From: Spirochaetaceae bacterium
GTDB lineage: Bacteria; Spirochaetota; Spirochaetia; DSM-27196; PWMO01
Reading direction: 5' to 3'
Length of the DNA: 64,000 nucleotides
NCBI GenBank assembly: GCA_007693945.1
Contig: RECP01000063.1
Location: 1 to 64,000, forward strand
This document shows positions 53,890-62,107 of the stretch, piece after piece; within the stretch, counting starts at the first letter, position 1, and each line of letters opens with the position of its first letter. The notes beneath the pieces were generated by a model that searched no databases, was not told the DNA's origin, and saw nothing but the letters and a program-made list of their open reading frames with translations. The translations under genes were made by a program, and so were the position numbers.

Positions 53890-54534
53890 ATGAGTCTACT
53901 GAGTGAGCTGTCGGAGCAACTGCAGCGGGGCAAAGCAAACGAAGTCAAGGATCTGGTGCAGAAGGCGCTTGACGAAGGCATCGAGCCACGTGCGGTCCTT
54001 GAGGAAGGCCTGATGGACGGAATGGGCATCATTGGCGAAAAGTTCAAGAACAACGAGTGCTACGTGCCGGAAGTGCTGATCGCCGCGCGGGCGATGAACG
54101 CCGGCATAACGGTACTGAAACCGCACCTGGTGACAAGTGGTGTGAAGGCTCAAGGCACTGTGGTCCTCGGAACAGTCAAGGGTGATCTTCACGACATCGG
54201 CAAGAATCTGGTGCGGATGATGATGGAGGGCAAGGGGCTTGAAGTCATTGATATCGGCGTCGATGTTCCGGCCGAGAAGTTCGTAACCACGGCAATCGAA
54301 CACAACGCCGACATCATCGCGTGCTCTGCGCTGTTGACTACTACCATGACGGAAATGCGCAACATCGTGGACAGGATTGTTGAAGACGGCGTTCGCGACC
54401 GCTTCAAGATCATGGTGGGTGGGGCGCCGGTCACCGACAGCTTCTGCAAAACCGTTGGTGCAGACCTCTACGCCCCGGATGCCTCAAGCGCAGCCGACGT
54501 CGCCGTTGAGTACTGCAAATCAAAGGCCAGCTGA
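53890..54534 (+). CDS. Corrinoid (methyl-carrier) protein, MtbC/MtaC-like
   Basis: The protein is 214 residues, normal for the family. Residues 1-85 form the helical cap (VLEEGLMDGMGIIGEKFKNNECYVPEVLIAARAM) and the rest is the B12-binding domain, with GDLHDIGKNLV (DxHxxG, the His that ligates cobalt), SALLTTTM and the VGGAPV phosphate loop. It shuttles a methyl group between methyltransferases. The ATG at 53890 follows GGAGGAGGAAAACA. It is transcribed alone up to a strong terminator. Confidence 0.95.
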   Translation: MSLLSELSEQLQRGKANEVKDLVQKALDEGIEPRAVLEEGLMDGMGIIGEKFKNNECYVPEVLIAARAMNAGITVLKPHLVTSGVKAQGTVVLGTVKGDLHDIGKNLVRMMMEGKGLEVIDIGVDVPAEKFVTTAIEHNADIIACSALLTTTMTEMRNIVDRIVEDGVRDRFKIMVGGAPVTDSFCKTVGADLYAPDASSAADVAVEYCKSKAS

Positions 54535-54538
54535 AAAC

Positions 54539-54569
54539 CACGGGAGGCACCGCGCGGGTGCCTCCCGTG
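54539..54569 (+). terminator. Rho-independent terminator after corrinoid protein gene
   Basis: CACGGGAGGCACC and GGTGCCTCCCGTG form a perfect 13-base stem with a five-base loop immediately after the stop, followed a few bases later by TTTT. This is the clearest terminator in the window. Confidence 0.8.
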
Positions 54570-54649
54570 CCGATGACTTTTCGCGTTTCAGACGTCGTCG
54601 CGCTCCACCGATTACACAACGGTCTTTCTTGAGGTACTCTTGGTCAGAC

Positions 54650-55942
54650 ATGCAGATCAAGGCAGAAGGCACCCTGTTCGATTTCGACAAGGCAGTCGCT
54701 TGCGTCGATGACTACAGTCGCGCCACGGGCGTGAGTTGCTCGATTCTCGACCGCAACGGAAACTCGCTCTTCCGCGCCGGTGACGGCCCCGATCCGTGTG
54801 TCGGCTGCTGTAAGCTTCAGTCGCTGGCGGACAGGCCACGCGGTTGCCGTGACACCCACCTTTACAGCATCTATCACGCCGAGCGCTTCGGGGGTCGCTA
54901 CATCTTCTTCTGCCCCATATCTCTGATCCACTGGACCTCGCCGATTGTCGTCGGAGGATCTACCGTTGGTGCCCTGCTCGGCGGACCGGTGCTGGCGGTT
55001 GATGAGAAGGACTTTTTTGAGCAGGAATTCTTCCGCATGTTTCCTGAGGTGCTGCCCGACCCCGACGAGCTGAGAGCCCGTTTCAGCAACGTGCCGTACG
55101 TTGATCCGGCGCGCATCAAGAGCCTTTCCGAGCTGCTCTACGCGCTGGGCTGTCTGCTTTCCGAAGGCGATCAGCCGGCCTTTTCGGCAGAGTACGAGAA
55201 GCTGGTGGTGGATTCGCGCATATCCGAGTACATCCACTATATCAAGCAGCTCGACCAGAGCAACGACGAGACTCTGGCCTACCCGGTGGAAAAGGAATCT
55301 CTGCTGCTCGAGTGCATCCGCAACGGCAATCAAGCCGAGGCACAGAAGATACTCAACGAGATTCTGGGGTATGTGTTTTTTACGTCGGGCCGTGATCTCG
55401 ATGTGATCAAGGCGCGCGTACTCGAGCTCGCCGTGCTGCTCTCGCGCGCAGCCCTGCAGGGAGGCGCCGACAACGAGCAGATCTTCGGACTCAACTTCCG
55501 CTACCTGCAGCAGCTATACACGATGAAAGACGTGGATGATATCGCCTACGGGCTCTCGCAGATCATGCGCCGCTTCACCGACTGCGTGTTCATTCTCAAG
55601 GACGTAAAACACGTTGATGTAATCCAGCGCAGCATCGCCTACATCCGGAAACACTACAACGAGCGTATTCCGCTGGAGGAGATCGCGCGGCACGTCTCGC
55701 TCAGCCCGGCCTATTTCAGTCGGCTGTTCAAGGAGGAGATGAAGACAACATTCATCGAGTTTCTGAATCGCTACCGAATCACCAAGGCCAAGTCGCTCCT
55801 GGTGAACTCGCGCACACCGATAATAGACGTTGCCGGCATGGTTGGATTCGATGACCAGAGCTACTTTACCAAGGTATTCAAGAAGCTCTCCGGCGTCAGT
55901 CCGGGGCGGTTCCGCGAGTCCGGCGGACAACCGAAGGGGTGA
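54650..55942 (+). CDS. AraC family regulator with PocR ligand-sensing domain
   Basis: The protein is 430 residues long. Residues 1-160 are a PocR-type sensory domain: CSILDRNGNSLFRAG, paired cysteines in CVGCCKLQ, GCRDTHLYSIYHAERFGGRY and FFCPISLIHWTSPI. The C-terminus (330-425) is a double helix-turn-helix AraC domain with IPLEEIARHVSLSPAYFSRLFKEE and the closing FKKLSGVSPGRFRES. PocR-AraC proteins commonly control B12-dependent pathways such as propanediol use and corrinoid methyltransferases. It probably activates the divergent promoter at 53.8 kb. Its stop overlaps the next gene's ribosome site. Confidence 0.92.
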   Translation: MQIKAEGTLFDFDKAVACVDDYSRATGVSCSILDRNGNSLFRAGDGPDPCVGCCKLQSLADRPRGCRDTHLYSIYHAERFGGRYIFFCPISLIHWTSPIVVGGSTVGALLGGPVLAVDEKDFFEQEFFRMFPEVLPDPDELRARFSNVPYVDPARIKSLSELLYALGCLLSEGDQPAFSAEYEKLVVDSRISEYIHYIKQLDQSNDETLAYPVEKESLLLECIRNGNQAEAQKILNEILGYVFFTSGRDLDVIKARVLELAVLLSRAALQGGADNEQIFGLNFRYLQQLYTMKDVDDIAYGLSQIMRRFTDCVFILKDVKHVDVIQRSIAYIRKHYNERIPLEEIARHVSLSPAYFSRLFKEEMKTTFIEFLNRYRITKAKSLLVNSRTPIIDVAGMVGFDDQSYFTKVFKKLSGVSPGRFRESGGQPKG

Positions 55943-55944
55943 AG

Positions 55945-56688
55945 ATGCGACTGAAGATCATCGCCTGCAAGGTACTGTTCCGCGAGTTGAGTCTGCTGGC
56001 GGCCCGATCCGGGAATACTATCGATACCGTATTCCTTGATCAACGCTATCACGATCAGCCGGAAGGGCTGCGGGCGAAGCTGCAGCAAAAGATCATCGAA
56101 ATCGAGAATGAGGTAGCGCCGCCGGCCCATAGCCCGTACGCCAGATCGCATGACTACGAGGCAATTCTGCTGGGCTACGCGCTGTGCAGTAATGCGATCG
56201 TCGGTCTCCGGTCCAGCAAGTACCGTTTGGTAGTACCTCGCGCGCACGACTGTATCTCGCTGTTTCTGGGAAGCCGCAGACGCTACAAGCAATACTTCGA
56301 CAAGCATCCGGGCACGTACTGGTACACGCGCGGATGGATGGAAAATGTCCTGATGCCGGGCAAGGAGCGCTACCAGGAGAGCTATCAGCACTACAGTCAG
56401 CAGTACGGTGAAGATAACGCCGATTACCTGATGAAGATGGAGCAGGACTGGCTTTCGAAGTACAACCGCTGTACGTTCATCGAATGGCCCGACATACCCG
56501 CTGAGCAACACAAACAGCAGGCCAGGAGCGCATCGCGCTACCTTGACTGGGCGTACGACGAGCAACTGGGCAGCTCCGAATTACTGCGCGATTTTGTGGA
56601 AGGAAACTGGGACAACCGTTTCCTGGTCATCGAGCCGGGCAAGAGCATAGCACCGTCATTCGACGAGGGAGTCATTACCGAGTCATGA
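55945..56688 (+). CDS. DUF1638 family protein
   Basis: This 247-residue protein matches the DUF1638 family: it starts RLKIIACKVLFREL and has FLDQRYHDQPEGLR, LLGYALCSNAIVGL, VPRAHDCISLFLGS and PGTYWYTRGWMEN. The conserved Cys and His positions (ACKV, LCSN, AHDC) suggest metal or cofactor binding. The biochemical role is not established; family members are often encoded with corrinoid methyltransferases and their activators, as here. I use the ATG at 55945 behind AAGGGG; the GTG at 55939 has no site. It overlaps the next gene by ATGA. Confidence 0.88.
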   Translation: MRLKIIACKVLFRELSLLAARSGNTIDTVFLDQRYHDQPEGLRAKLQQKIIEIENEVAPPAHSPYARSHDYEAILLGYALCSNAIVGLRSSKYRLVVPRAHDCISLFLGSRRRYKQYFDKHPGTYWYTRGWMENVLMPGKERYQESYQHYSQQYGEDNADYLMKMEQDWLSKYNRCTFIEWPDIPAEQHKQQARSASRYLDWAYDEQLGSSELLRDFVEGNWDNRFLVIEPGKSIAPSFDEGVITES

Positions 56689-58571
56689 AGTCTGACCGGA
56701 CCATCGGTGTCATACAGGACGGCCGACAACACCAGGTCGACATCGGCGGCGCCGCGGATATCCTCGCAGTGCTGCAGCACAGCCGGTTTACGATCGCCGC
56801 ACCGTGCGGTGGTTCCGGCACGTGCGGTAAGTGCCTGGTCCGGGTGGCCGCCGGCGATCCCGGACAGCCGAGCACGATGGAGCAGCGGCTGCTCTCCTCC
56901 GGGCGCCTGTCGGCGGGGATGCGCTTTGCCTGCCGCCTGGTTCCGGCGGACGGGATGCTGATCGAGATTCCCCGCTGGCACGCCGAGACCCTCAACAAGG
57001 CTTCACTGATCAGCGTTCCGCTGCAGAATGACCCTCCGCTGATCAAGCGTGCTCTTCGTCTCGCACCGCCTTCAATCGACGACCAGACCCCCGATCTGGA
57101 GCGGGTTCTCAGAACAAGCGGTTGTGCGAAGCAACGCTTGTCGGTCCACGCGCTGCGGACACTCGCGCAGGACCTGCGTCGGGGCGGCTTTGCGGTTACC
57201 GCGCTGATAGAAAACAACGCAGACGATTGCGACTGCCTGGTGGCGATTGAGTGCGGTGACACAGCCGCCACCCTGTGGGGCGCCGCGGTGGATATCGGCA
57301 CTACCACGGTTGCGGCCTACCTGGTGAATCTGGTCAGCGCTCGTGCCGTCGATGTCTTTTCCGAGATCAACAGACAGGCCGAGTTCGGCGCCGACGTTGT
57401 GACACGCATCAGCTATTCTCAGAAGCACGGCGTAACCGCCGTTCGGCAGGTAATTGTCGCTCAGATCAACGCCATGCTTGCGAAACTGGCGCAGCGCAAC
57501 GGTCTCGCGGTCAGCGACATCTACCTGGCCGCGGTGGCCGGCAACACGACAATGCTGCACTTTTTCACCGGCCTGGACCCCGCGGCAATCGGCGTGTCGC
57601 CGTTCATTCCGGTTGCGACGCGTGCTCTATCGCTCGCGGCCGCAGATCTCGACGTCGCAATCAATCCGCACGGTGTGGTGGCGACACTGCCCGGGATCTC
57701 CGGATACGTGGGTGCCGACGTGGTAGCCGCAATTGTTGCGTCGCGCATGCGGCAGCGCACTGAGATCAGTCTACTGATCGATATTGGAACCAACGGCGAA
57801 ATCGTGCTCGGAAACGTCGACTGGCTGGCTGCCTGCTCGACCGCGGCGGGCCCGGCGTTCGAGGGTGCCCAGATCCGCTTTGGTGTCGGCGGAGTCGACG
57901 GAGCGGTAAACTCATTCTCGTTCGACCCGGAAGGTTCCCGGGCTGACGCGCAGAACGGCGGCCAGGTGTCACTCACAACCATCAACTCCACACCGGTCAG
58001 CGGTATCTGCGGCTCGGGCATGCTGGATATTGCAGCGGTCCTGGTGCAGACCGGCGCCGTCGATAAGACCGGGCGGCTGCTGCCGCGCGATCGATTGCCG
58101 CGCAGCGTGCCTCCCGCGATCCGTGAGCGGTGTACCGAGTTTGAGTCAAGCCCCGCGTTCCTGGTAGCGGACTCGGAACTGACCCGTGACGGCGAACCTG
58201 TCTACCTGACCGAGCACGACGTCCGTGAGCTGCAGCTTGCCAAAGCCGCGATAGCCGCCGGAATCGATACGCTGCTGACAGACGCGGGAGTCGAGGCCGG
58301 CGAAGTGGCCGCAGTCTACCTGGCCGGCGGGTTCGGCAGTTATATGAACGCCGCGAGCGCACTGGCGGTCGGCCTCATCCCGCACCGGCTTGGTGGCCGC
58401 ATCGAGGTGCTCGGTAACGCAGCGGGAATCGGCACTGTAATGAGTATCACTTCGCGCACGGTATCGAGGCAGTGCCGCGGCATCGCGCGGAACGTGCGCT
58501 ACATAGAGCTGTCCAGTTCGGCGAGTTTTCAGAACGCCTACATAGAGCACATGGGGTTCGGGGAGTTGTAG
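56685..58571 (+). CDS. RACo-type corrinoid reductive activator (ferredoxin-ASKHA protein)
   Basis: This 628-residue protein has an N-terminal 2Fe-2S ferredoxin domain with PCGGSGTCGKC and a fourth Cys in RFACRLVP, followed by a linker and a large ASKHA ATPase domain (GAAVDIGTTTVAAYL, AAVAGNTTMLHFF, LLIDIGTNGEIVLG, CGSGMLDIAAVL and AVYLAGGFGSYMNA). Proteins of this type reduce inactive Co(II) corrinoid to Co(I) at the expense of ATP. It is the maintenance enzyme for the corrinoid protein at 53.9 kb. The start overlaps DUF1638 by four bases, so the two are probably made together. Confidence 0.92.
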   Translation: MKSDRTIGVIQDGRQHQVDIGGAADILAVLQHSRFTIAAPCGGSGTCGKCLVRVAAGDPGQPSTMEQRLLSSGRLSAGMRFACRLVPADGMLIEIPRWHAETLNKASLISVPLQNDPPLIKRALRLAPPSIDDQTPDLERVLRTSGCAKQRLSVHALRTLAQDLRRGGFAVTALIENNADDCDCLVAIECGDTAATLWGAAVDIGTTTVAAYLVNLVSARAVDVFSEINRQAEFGADVVTRISYSQKHGVTAVRQVIVAQINAMLAKLAQRNGLAVSDIYLAAVAGNTTMLHFFTGLDPAAIGVSPFIPVATRALSLAAADLDVAINPHGVVATLPGISGYVGADVVAAIVASRMRQRTEISLLIDIGTNGEIVLGNVDWLAACSTAAGPAFEGAQIRFGVGGVDGAVNSFSFDPEGSRADAQNGGQVSLTTINSTPVSGICGSGMLDIAAVLVQTGAVDKTGRLLPRDRLPRSVPPAIRERCTEFESSPAFLVADSELTRDGEPVYLTEHDVRELQLAKAAIAAGIDTLLTDAGVEAGEVAAVYLAGGFGSYMNAASALAVGLIPHRLGGRIEVLGNAAGIGTVMSITSRTVSRQCRGIARNVRYIELSSSASFQNAYIEHMGFGEL

Positions 58572-58638
58572 GCAATACGTGACACCGACGCACGCGTTGG
58601 CAACGACGGCGTTGACCATCGTGCGTGTTCCCGCCTGT

Positions 58639-58822
58639 GCCTGCCTCGAGACAGCAATTCTGGCCGTACGGCGCCGCACGCGCCGACGTTGTCCTTACCC
58701 CCAAGCGAGCGGCAGCCGTCGCCATATGGTGCACGGGGGTGCTCTCGAGGCAGGCGCGCAGGAGCTCCATGCCAACCGACCCCGTACCCCGGTACGCCAA
58801 AATGAGAATTGCTGGCCTCGAG
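58639..58822. repeat. Nested inverted repeats in intergenic region
   Basis: GCCTGCCTCGAGA (58639-58651) recurs inverted as TCTCGAGGCAGGC (58743-58755). The adjacent CAGCAATTCT (58653-58662) recurs inverted as AGAATTGCTG (58804-58813), again beside a CCTCGAGAG. The ends therefore form imperfect arms of about 22 bases facing each other over 180 bases. This could be a small non-autonomous mobile element or a large RNA structure. No intact gene lies in the 58572-58882 gap. Confidence 0.5.
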
Positions 58823-58882
58823 AGTGTCCGTCTTGCGCTTATTGGACAATAGTGCAACAATCGCGTGCAGCAAGGAGCGCGC

Positions 58883-59890
58883 ATGCAGCAACACGAATTC
58901 CCGCGCACCACGGTGGTTGGCAGCTACCCGCTTCCCGAATGGCTCAAGGTCATGCCGAGTCGTCCCAATCTGCGCGACGCGATCATGACGGTGATCGCCA
59001 CCCAGGAACTGGCGGGTATCGACGTGGTAACCGACGGCGAGCTGAGCCGCTTCGACGTCAACCACCCCGAAACCAACGGCATGATAGAGAGCTTCATCGC
59101 GCCGATGGCTGGTGTCTATCGCGACTTCACCCGCGAGGAGATGGAGGGGTTCAGCCGGCAGCAGGGGATGGGGTTCCGCACACAGCCGGCCGGCGTCGTC
59201 AGGGACAGGATCGGTGAGGGCCGGCTCAACCTGGTTGAGCAGTACCGCTTTGCTCGACCACTGGCAAGGAACGAGCTCAAGTGCACGGTTACGGCTCCCT
59301 ACATGCTGTCCAAGACGCTCTACGACACCTACTACCGTGATCTTCCCGCGTTGAACTGGGATATCTCGGAGGCCCTCAAGGCGCAGGTCAGCCGGATCGA
59401 TGCACCCGTGGTCCAGCTGGACGAGGCAAACCTGCCCGGGCATCCCGAAGACACCGCCTGGGCTCACGAGTCGATCAACAACCTCCTCGCGGCAATCAAG
59501 GGCCGCCGCGGCCTGCACCTCTGCTTCGGCAACTACGGCGGCCAGTCGATCCAGCGCGGTTTCTGGCGCGACATGATCCCGTTCCTCAACAAGCTGCAGC
59601 TTGACCACCTGGTGCTGGAGTTTGCCCGCCGTGGATATGACGAGCTTGAAGCGTTTCGCGAGTTGCGGCCCGACATCGCGCTCGGTATCGGCGTCATCGA
59701 TATCAAGGACAACGAGGTGGAGACGCCGGAAACGGTGGCACGCCGGATTGAGAAGGCCGTGGACGTCCTGGGTGCCGAGCGCATCAAGTGGGTGCACCCG
59801 GACTGCGGTTTCTGGATGCTGTTGCGTTCCGTGGCGGACCGCAAGATGGAGGCCCTGGTACAGGGGCGCAACGCGTTTCTCGGGCGGTGA
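58883..59890 (+). CDS. MetE C-terminal-like (cobalamin-independent methionine synthase family) methyltransferase
   Basis: This 335-residue protein corresponds to the catalytic C-terminal half of MetE only, as in short archaeal-type and corrinoid-linked forms. The zinc ligands are present in order: His and Cys in GLHLCFGNYGG, Glu in LVLEFARRG and Cys in VHPDCGFWML. The N-terminus reads TTVVGSYPLPEW and TDGELSRFD. It probably accepts a methyl group onto a thiol such as homocysteine or coenzyme-like thiol, or takes it from the island's corrinoid protein. ATG 58883 follows AAGGAG; the ORF track begins earlier with GTG. Confidence 0.85.
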   Translation: MQQHEFPRTTVVGSYPLPEWLKVMPSRPNLRDAIMTVIATQELAGIDVVTDGELSRFDVNHPETNGMIESFIAPMAGVYRDFTREEMEGFSRQQGMGFRTQPAGVVRDRIGEGRLNLVEQYRFARPLARNELKCTVTAPYMLSKTLYDTYYRDLPALNWDISEALKAQVSRIDAPVVQLDEANLPGHPEDTAWAHESINNLLAAIKGRRGLHLCFGNYGGQSIQRGFWRDMIPFLNKLQLDHLVLEFARRGYDELEAFRELRPDIALGIGVIDIKDNEVETPETVARRIEKAVDVLGAERIKWVHPDCGFWMLLRSVADRKMEALVQGRNAFLGR

Positions 59891-59935
59891 GAGCTCGCGT
59901 CGAAGTCGAGCAGAGCGCTCCGGGGTTACCGCCTT

Positions 59936-60979
59936 TCAGCGATCCTGATCCATGCACATCCGCCGGAAATGCAGAACGTCGGCCGGGCTGGTGCTGTAGG
60001 AGACACAGCCGCAGCCCCACACGAAGCGGGCCATCCCGCGCGACTTCTCGGCGAGCACCGACAGGGCACGCTGCACGCCGGCCCACTCCGCTCGCTCGAT
60101 CATCTTGGGATCGGCGCAGCCCCTTACGACTATATCGCTGTCGTGCTGCTCCAGCGCCTTCCGGATGTGCGTGAAGTCCGCGTTGTAGTCCGCGGCAATC
60201 AGCGAGGCACCGCTCTGTATGAAGAACCGGATCAGTTCAGAGACGTTGCCGCCCATAATGATTGCCGGCGGAGGCGTAGCGAAATCGGCGCGCAGCGCCT
60301 CAATGATTGTGCGCTCGTAGGGCACAACGAACTGCTCGAAGATGCCCGGGTCAATCAGGGGCAACGTTGCCCACGATTCGTAAATATTGATACCGACGCC
60401 GCAACGCGACAGATTGGAAGCGTGACGCAGAGAGAACTCGGACGTCCTTCTCATCAGCGCGTGGACCTGTTGCGGCGCCGTCAGCATGTCCATCAACAGG
60501 TTCTCGAAACCTCGCAATTCCACAGCCTGCGAGAACGGTCCTCCCATACAGGCGTAGACCCAGACATCGTTGCCGATCGCGGTCATCACCCTGTCACACG
60601 CGTCCGCGACAAGGCTCAGACGGTTACCGGAATCTGCCGAACCGGACACGTCGATCGCGTCCGGATCGAGCGAATCCTGACCGGCCAGCGGATGCGAGAC
60701 AACGCCGGGCACGGCGGTGCTGGTGTCCTCATACTTCACGCTGCATCCAAGCGCCTCGGCTTCAACGTTATAGACATCGATACCCACCGTCACCAGATCG
60801 TGGCTGTAGGTTTCGTAAGCCGCGACGGCCGCCTCCGCCATCAGGGCTGCATCGCGGGCCACCACCGAAGGCGTGCGCTCGAGCAGTGCAGCGCCGTGCT
60901 CGTAGATCGACGGTACAAAGGGGGTACGATCCGGCGTCCGGCCGCCGAACACCGCCTGCATTCGCTCTATCGCCCGCAT
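59936..60979 (-). CDS. UroD/MtaA family protein lacking the zinc HxC motif
   Basis: This 347-residue TIM-barrel protein starts IERMQAVFGGRTPDRTPFVPS, a typical UroD/MtaA-family opening. Where the methyltransferases have HxCGN it has AIIMGGNVSELI, so both zinc ligands are gone, although the GGN and the following helix remain. Near the end GCGCVSYSTSP keeps a Cys pair. It may not be a zinc thiol methyltransferase but an acceptor-, substrate-specificity or methyl-donor-side subunit. It is convergent with the MetE-like gene and overlaps nothing. Confidence 0.82.
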   Translation of the reverse strand: MRAIERMQAVFGGRTPDRTPFVPSIYEHGAALLERTPSVVARDAALMAEAAVAAYETYSHDLVTVGIDVYNVEAEALGCSVKYEDTSTAVPGVVSHPLAGQDSLDPDAIDVSGSADSGNRLSLVADACDRVMTAIGNDVWVYACMGGPFSQAVELRGFENLLMDMLTAPQQVHALMRRTSEFSLRHASNLSRCGVGINIYESWATLPLIDPGIFEQFVVPYERTIIEALRADFATPPPAIIMGGNVSELIRFFIQSGASLIAADYNADFTHIRKALEQHDSDIVVRGCADPKMIERAEWAGVQRALSVLAEKSRGMARFVWGCGCVSYSTSPADVLHFRRMCMDQDR

Positions 60980-61001
60980 GCTGCCTCCCTGGTCTCCGAT
61001 C

Positions 61002-62069
61002 TCACCCGCGCCACTCGGCCAGATGCCGGTTCACAAAATCATCATCAGTCAGATGCGGGTACGCACGGCAGACACGGGTAATCTCTTCGCTCTGCCCGGG
61101 GCTCATACGCTCCTCGCGGTCCAGGCACGTAACGCCGCCAAAGATACCCTGACGACGCAGCACCTCATGGATTCCCGGAAGACAGCCGGCGTAGCCGTTG
61201 GCGGCATCAAAAATCGCCCCGTTCATGTCGGTGATCTCGGCTGCCAGCGTCAGCATCCCGGCTGGAACTCCGGCCTCGGAGTCCGCGAGCTCACGGCACT
61301 GCCGGTGAATCTCGACCGCTCGTTTTGTCCACACGCCCCAGTGACCCAACAGCCCACCGCATATGCGCATCGTCCGTGTCCGTTGAGTGCCAACGACGCG
61401 AAACGGCGTCAGCAAGTCCGCCACGATTGTGTCGTCGTTGCCGGTATAGAGCGCAACTTCATCGGCCCGTCCTGAATCCGCGATCCCACGTAGCACCGTT
61501 AGAGTGGCGTAACGATCAAACGGGGCGATCTTGACGCCCCAGACATCGTCCAGGGCCGCGAAGCGGCGCCAGAAATCGTACGACAGCATCATTCCGCCAA
61601 CCGCAGTCTGCAGGTAGAACCCGATGACCGCTATCTCCCGCGACACCGCGCGAATATGCTCCACGAGCAGGTCAACCGAAGCATTACGCAGCGCGGCCAG
61701 ACTCACCAGAGCGGCGTGGTAGCCGCGTGACCGCGCCAGACGAGCCTCGGACAGCGCCTGTTCACGTTCACCGCAGATGCCGGCAATCATGACCATCGGT
61801 CGGCCGCGACGGTCCGACCACTCGCCGACCGTTTCGTACGCAAACTCGAGTATCCGCTGATAGAAACCGGGCGTATCGCGAATTGCAAACTGGGTTGAAT
61901 GCACGCCGACGGCGATCCCGCCCGCTCCGGCGTCAACATAGTAGCGCAGTACGGCTCGCTGGCTCTGCTGATCAAGCCGTCGCTGCGGTGTCAGCGCCAG
62001 CGGCATCGCCGGGATCACCAGTCCGTTGTGAAAGCGTTTGCGGGCTTCGGGTACACTAAGTATGCTCAC
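61002..62069 (-). CDS. Dihydrodipicolinate synthase (DapA) family-like protein
   Basis: This 355-residue protein resembles the DapA/N-acetylneuraminate lyase barrel family. It has VIPAMPLALTPQRRLDQQSQ at the start, GAGGIAVGVHSTQF where classical members read GxTGE-like residues, and VWGVKIAPFDR with the Schiff-base Lys position (GVKIA). It probably acts as an aldolase or lyase on a keto acid. I use the GTG at 62069 behind GGGGGAG; the ORF-track extension is not family-like. It is co-directional with the UroD-like gene 22 bases downstream. Confidence 0.78.
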   Translation of the reverse strand: MSILSVPEARKRFHNGLVIPAMPLALTPQRRLDQQSQRAVLRYYVDAGAGGIAVGVHSTQFAIRDTPGFYQRILEFAYETVGEWSDRRGRPMVMIAGICGEREQALSEARLARSRGYHAALVSLAALRNASVDLLVEHIRAVSREIAVIGFYLQTAVGGMMLSYDFWRRFAALDDVWGVKIAPFDRYATLTVLRGIADSGRADEVALYTGNDDTIVADLLTPFRVVGTQRTRTMRICGGLLGHWGVWTKRAVEIHRQCRELADSEAGVPAGMLTLAAEITDMNGAIFDAANGYAGCLPGIHEVLRRQGIFGGVTCLDREERMSPGQSEEITRVCRAYPHLTDDDFVNRHLAEWRG

Positions 62070-62107
62070 GCTCCCCCCTGAGCGCCGCGCCGGCAACGGC
62101 CGACGCG

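Noticed and set aside
58538-59797. 419-codon minus-strand ORF
   Set aside because: It is antisense to the MetE-like gene, which has intact zinc ligands and a good ribosome site. The ORF has no recognisable domain.
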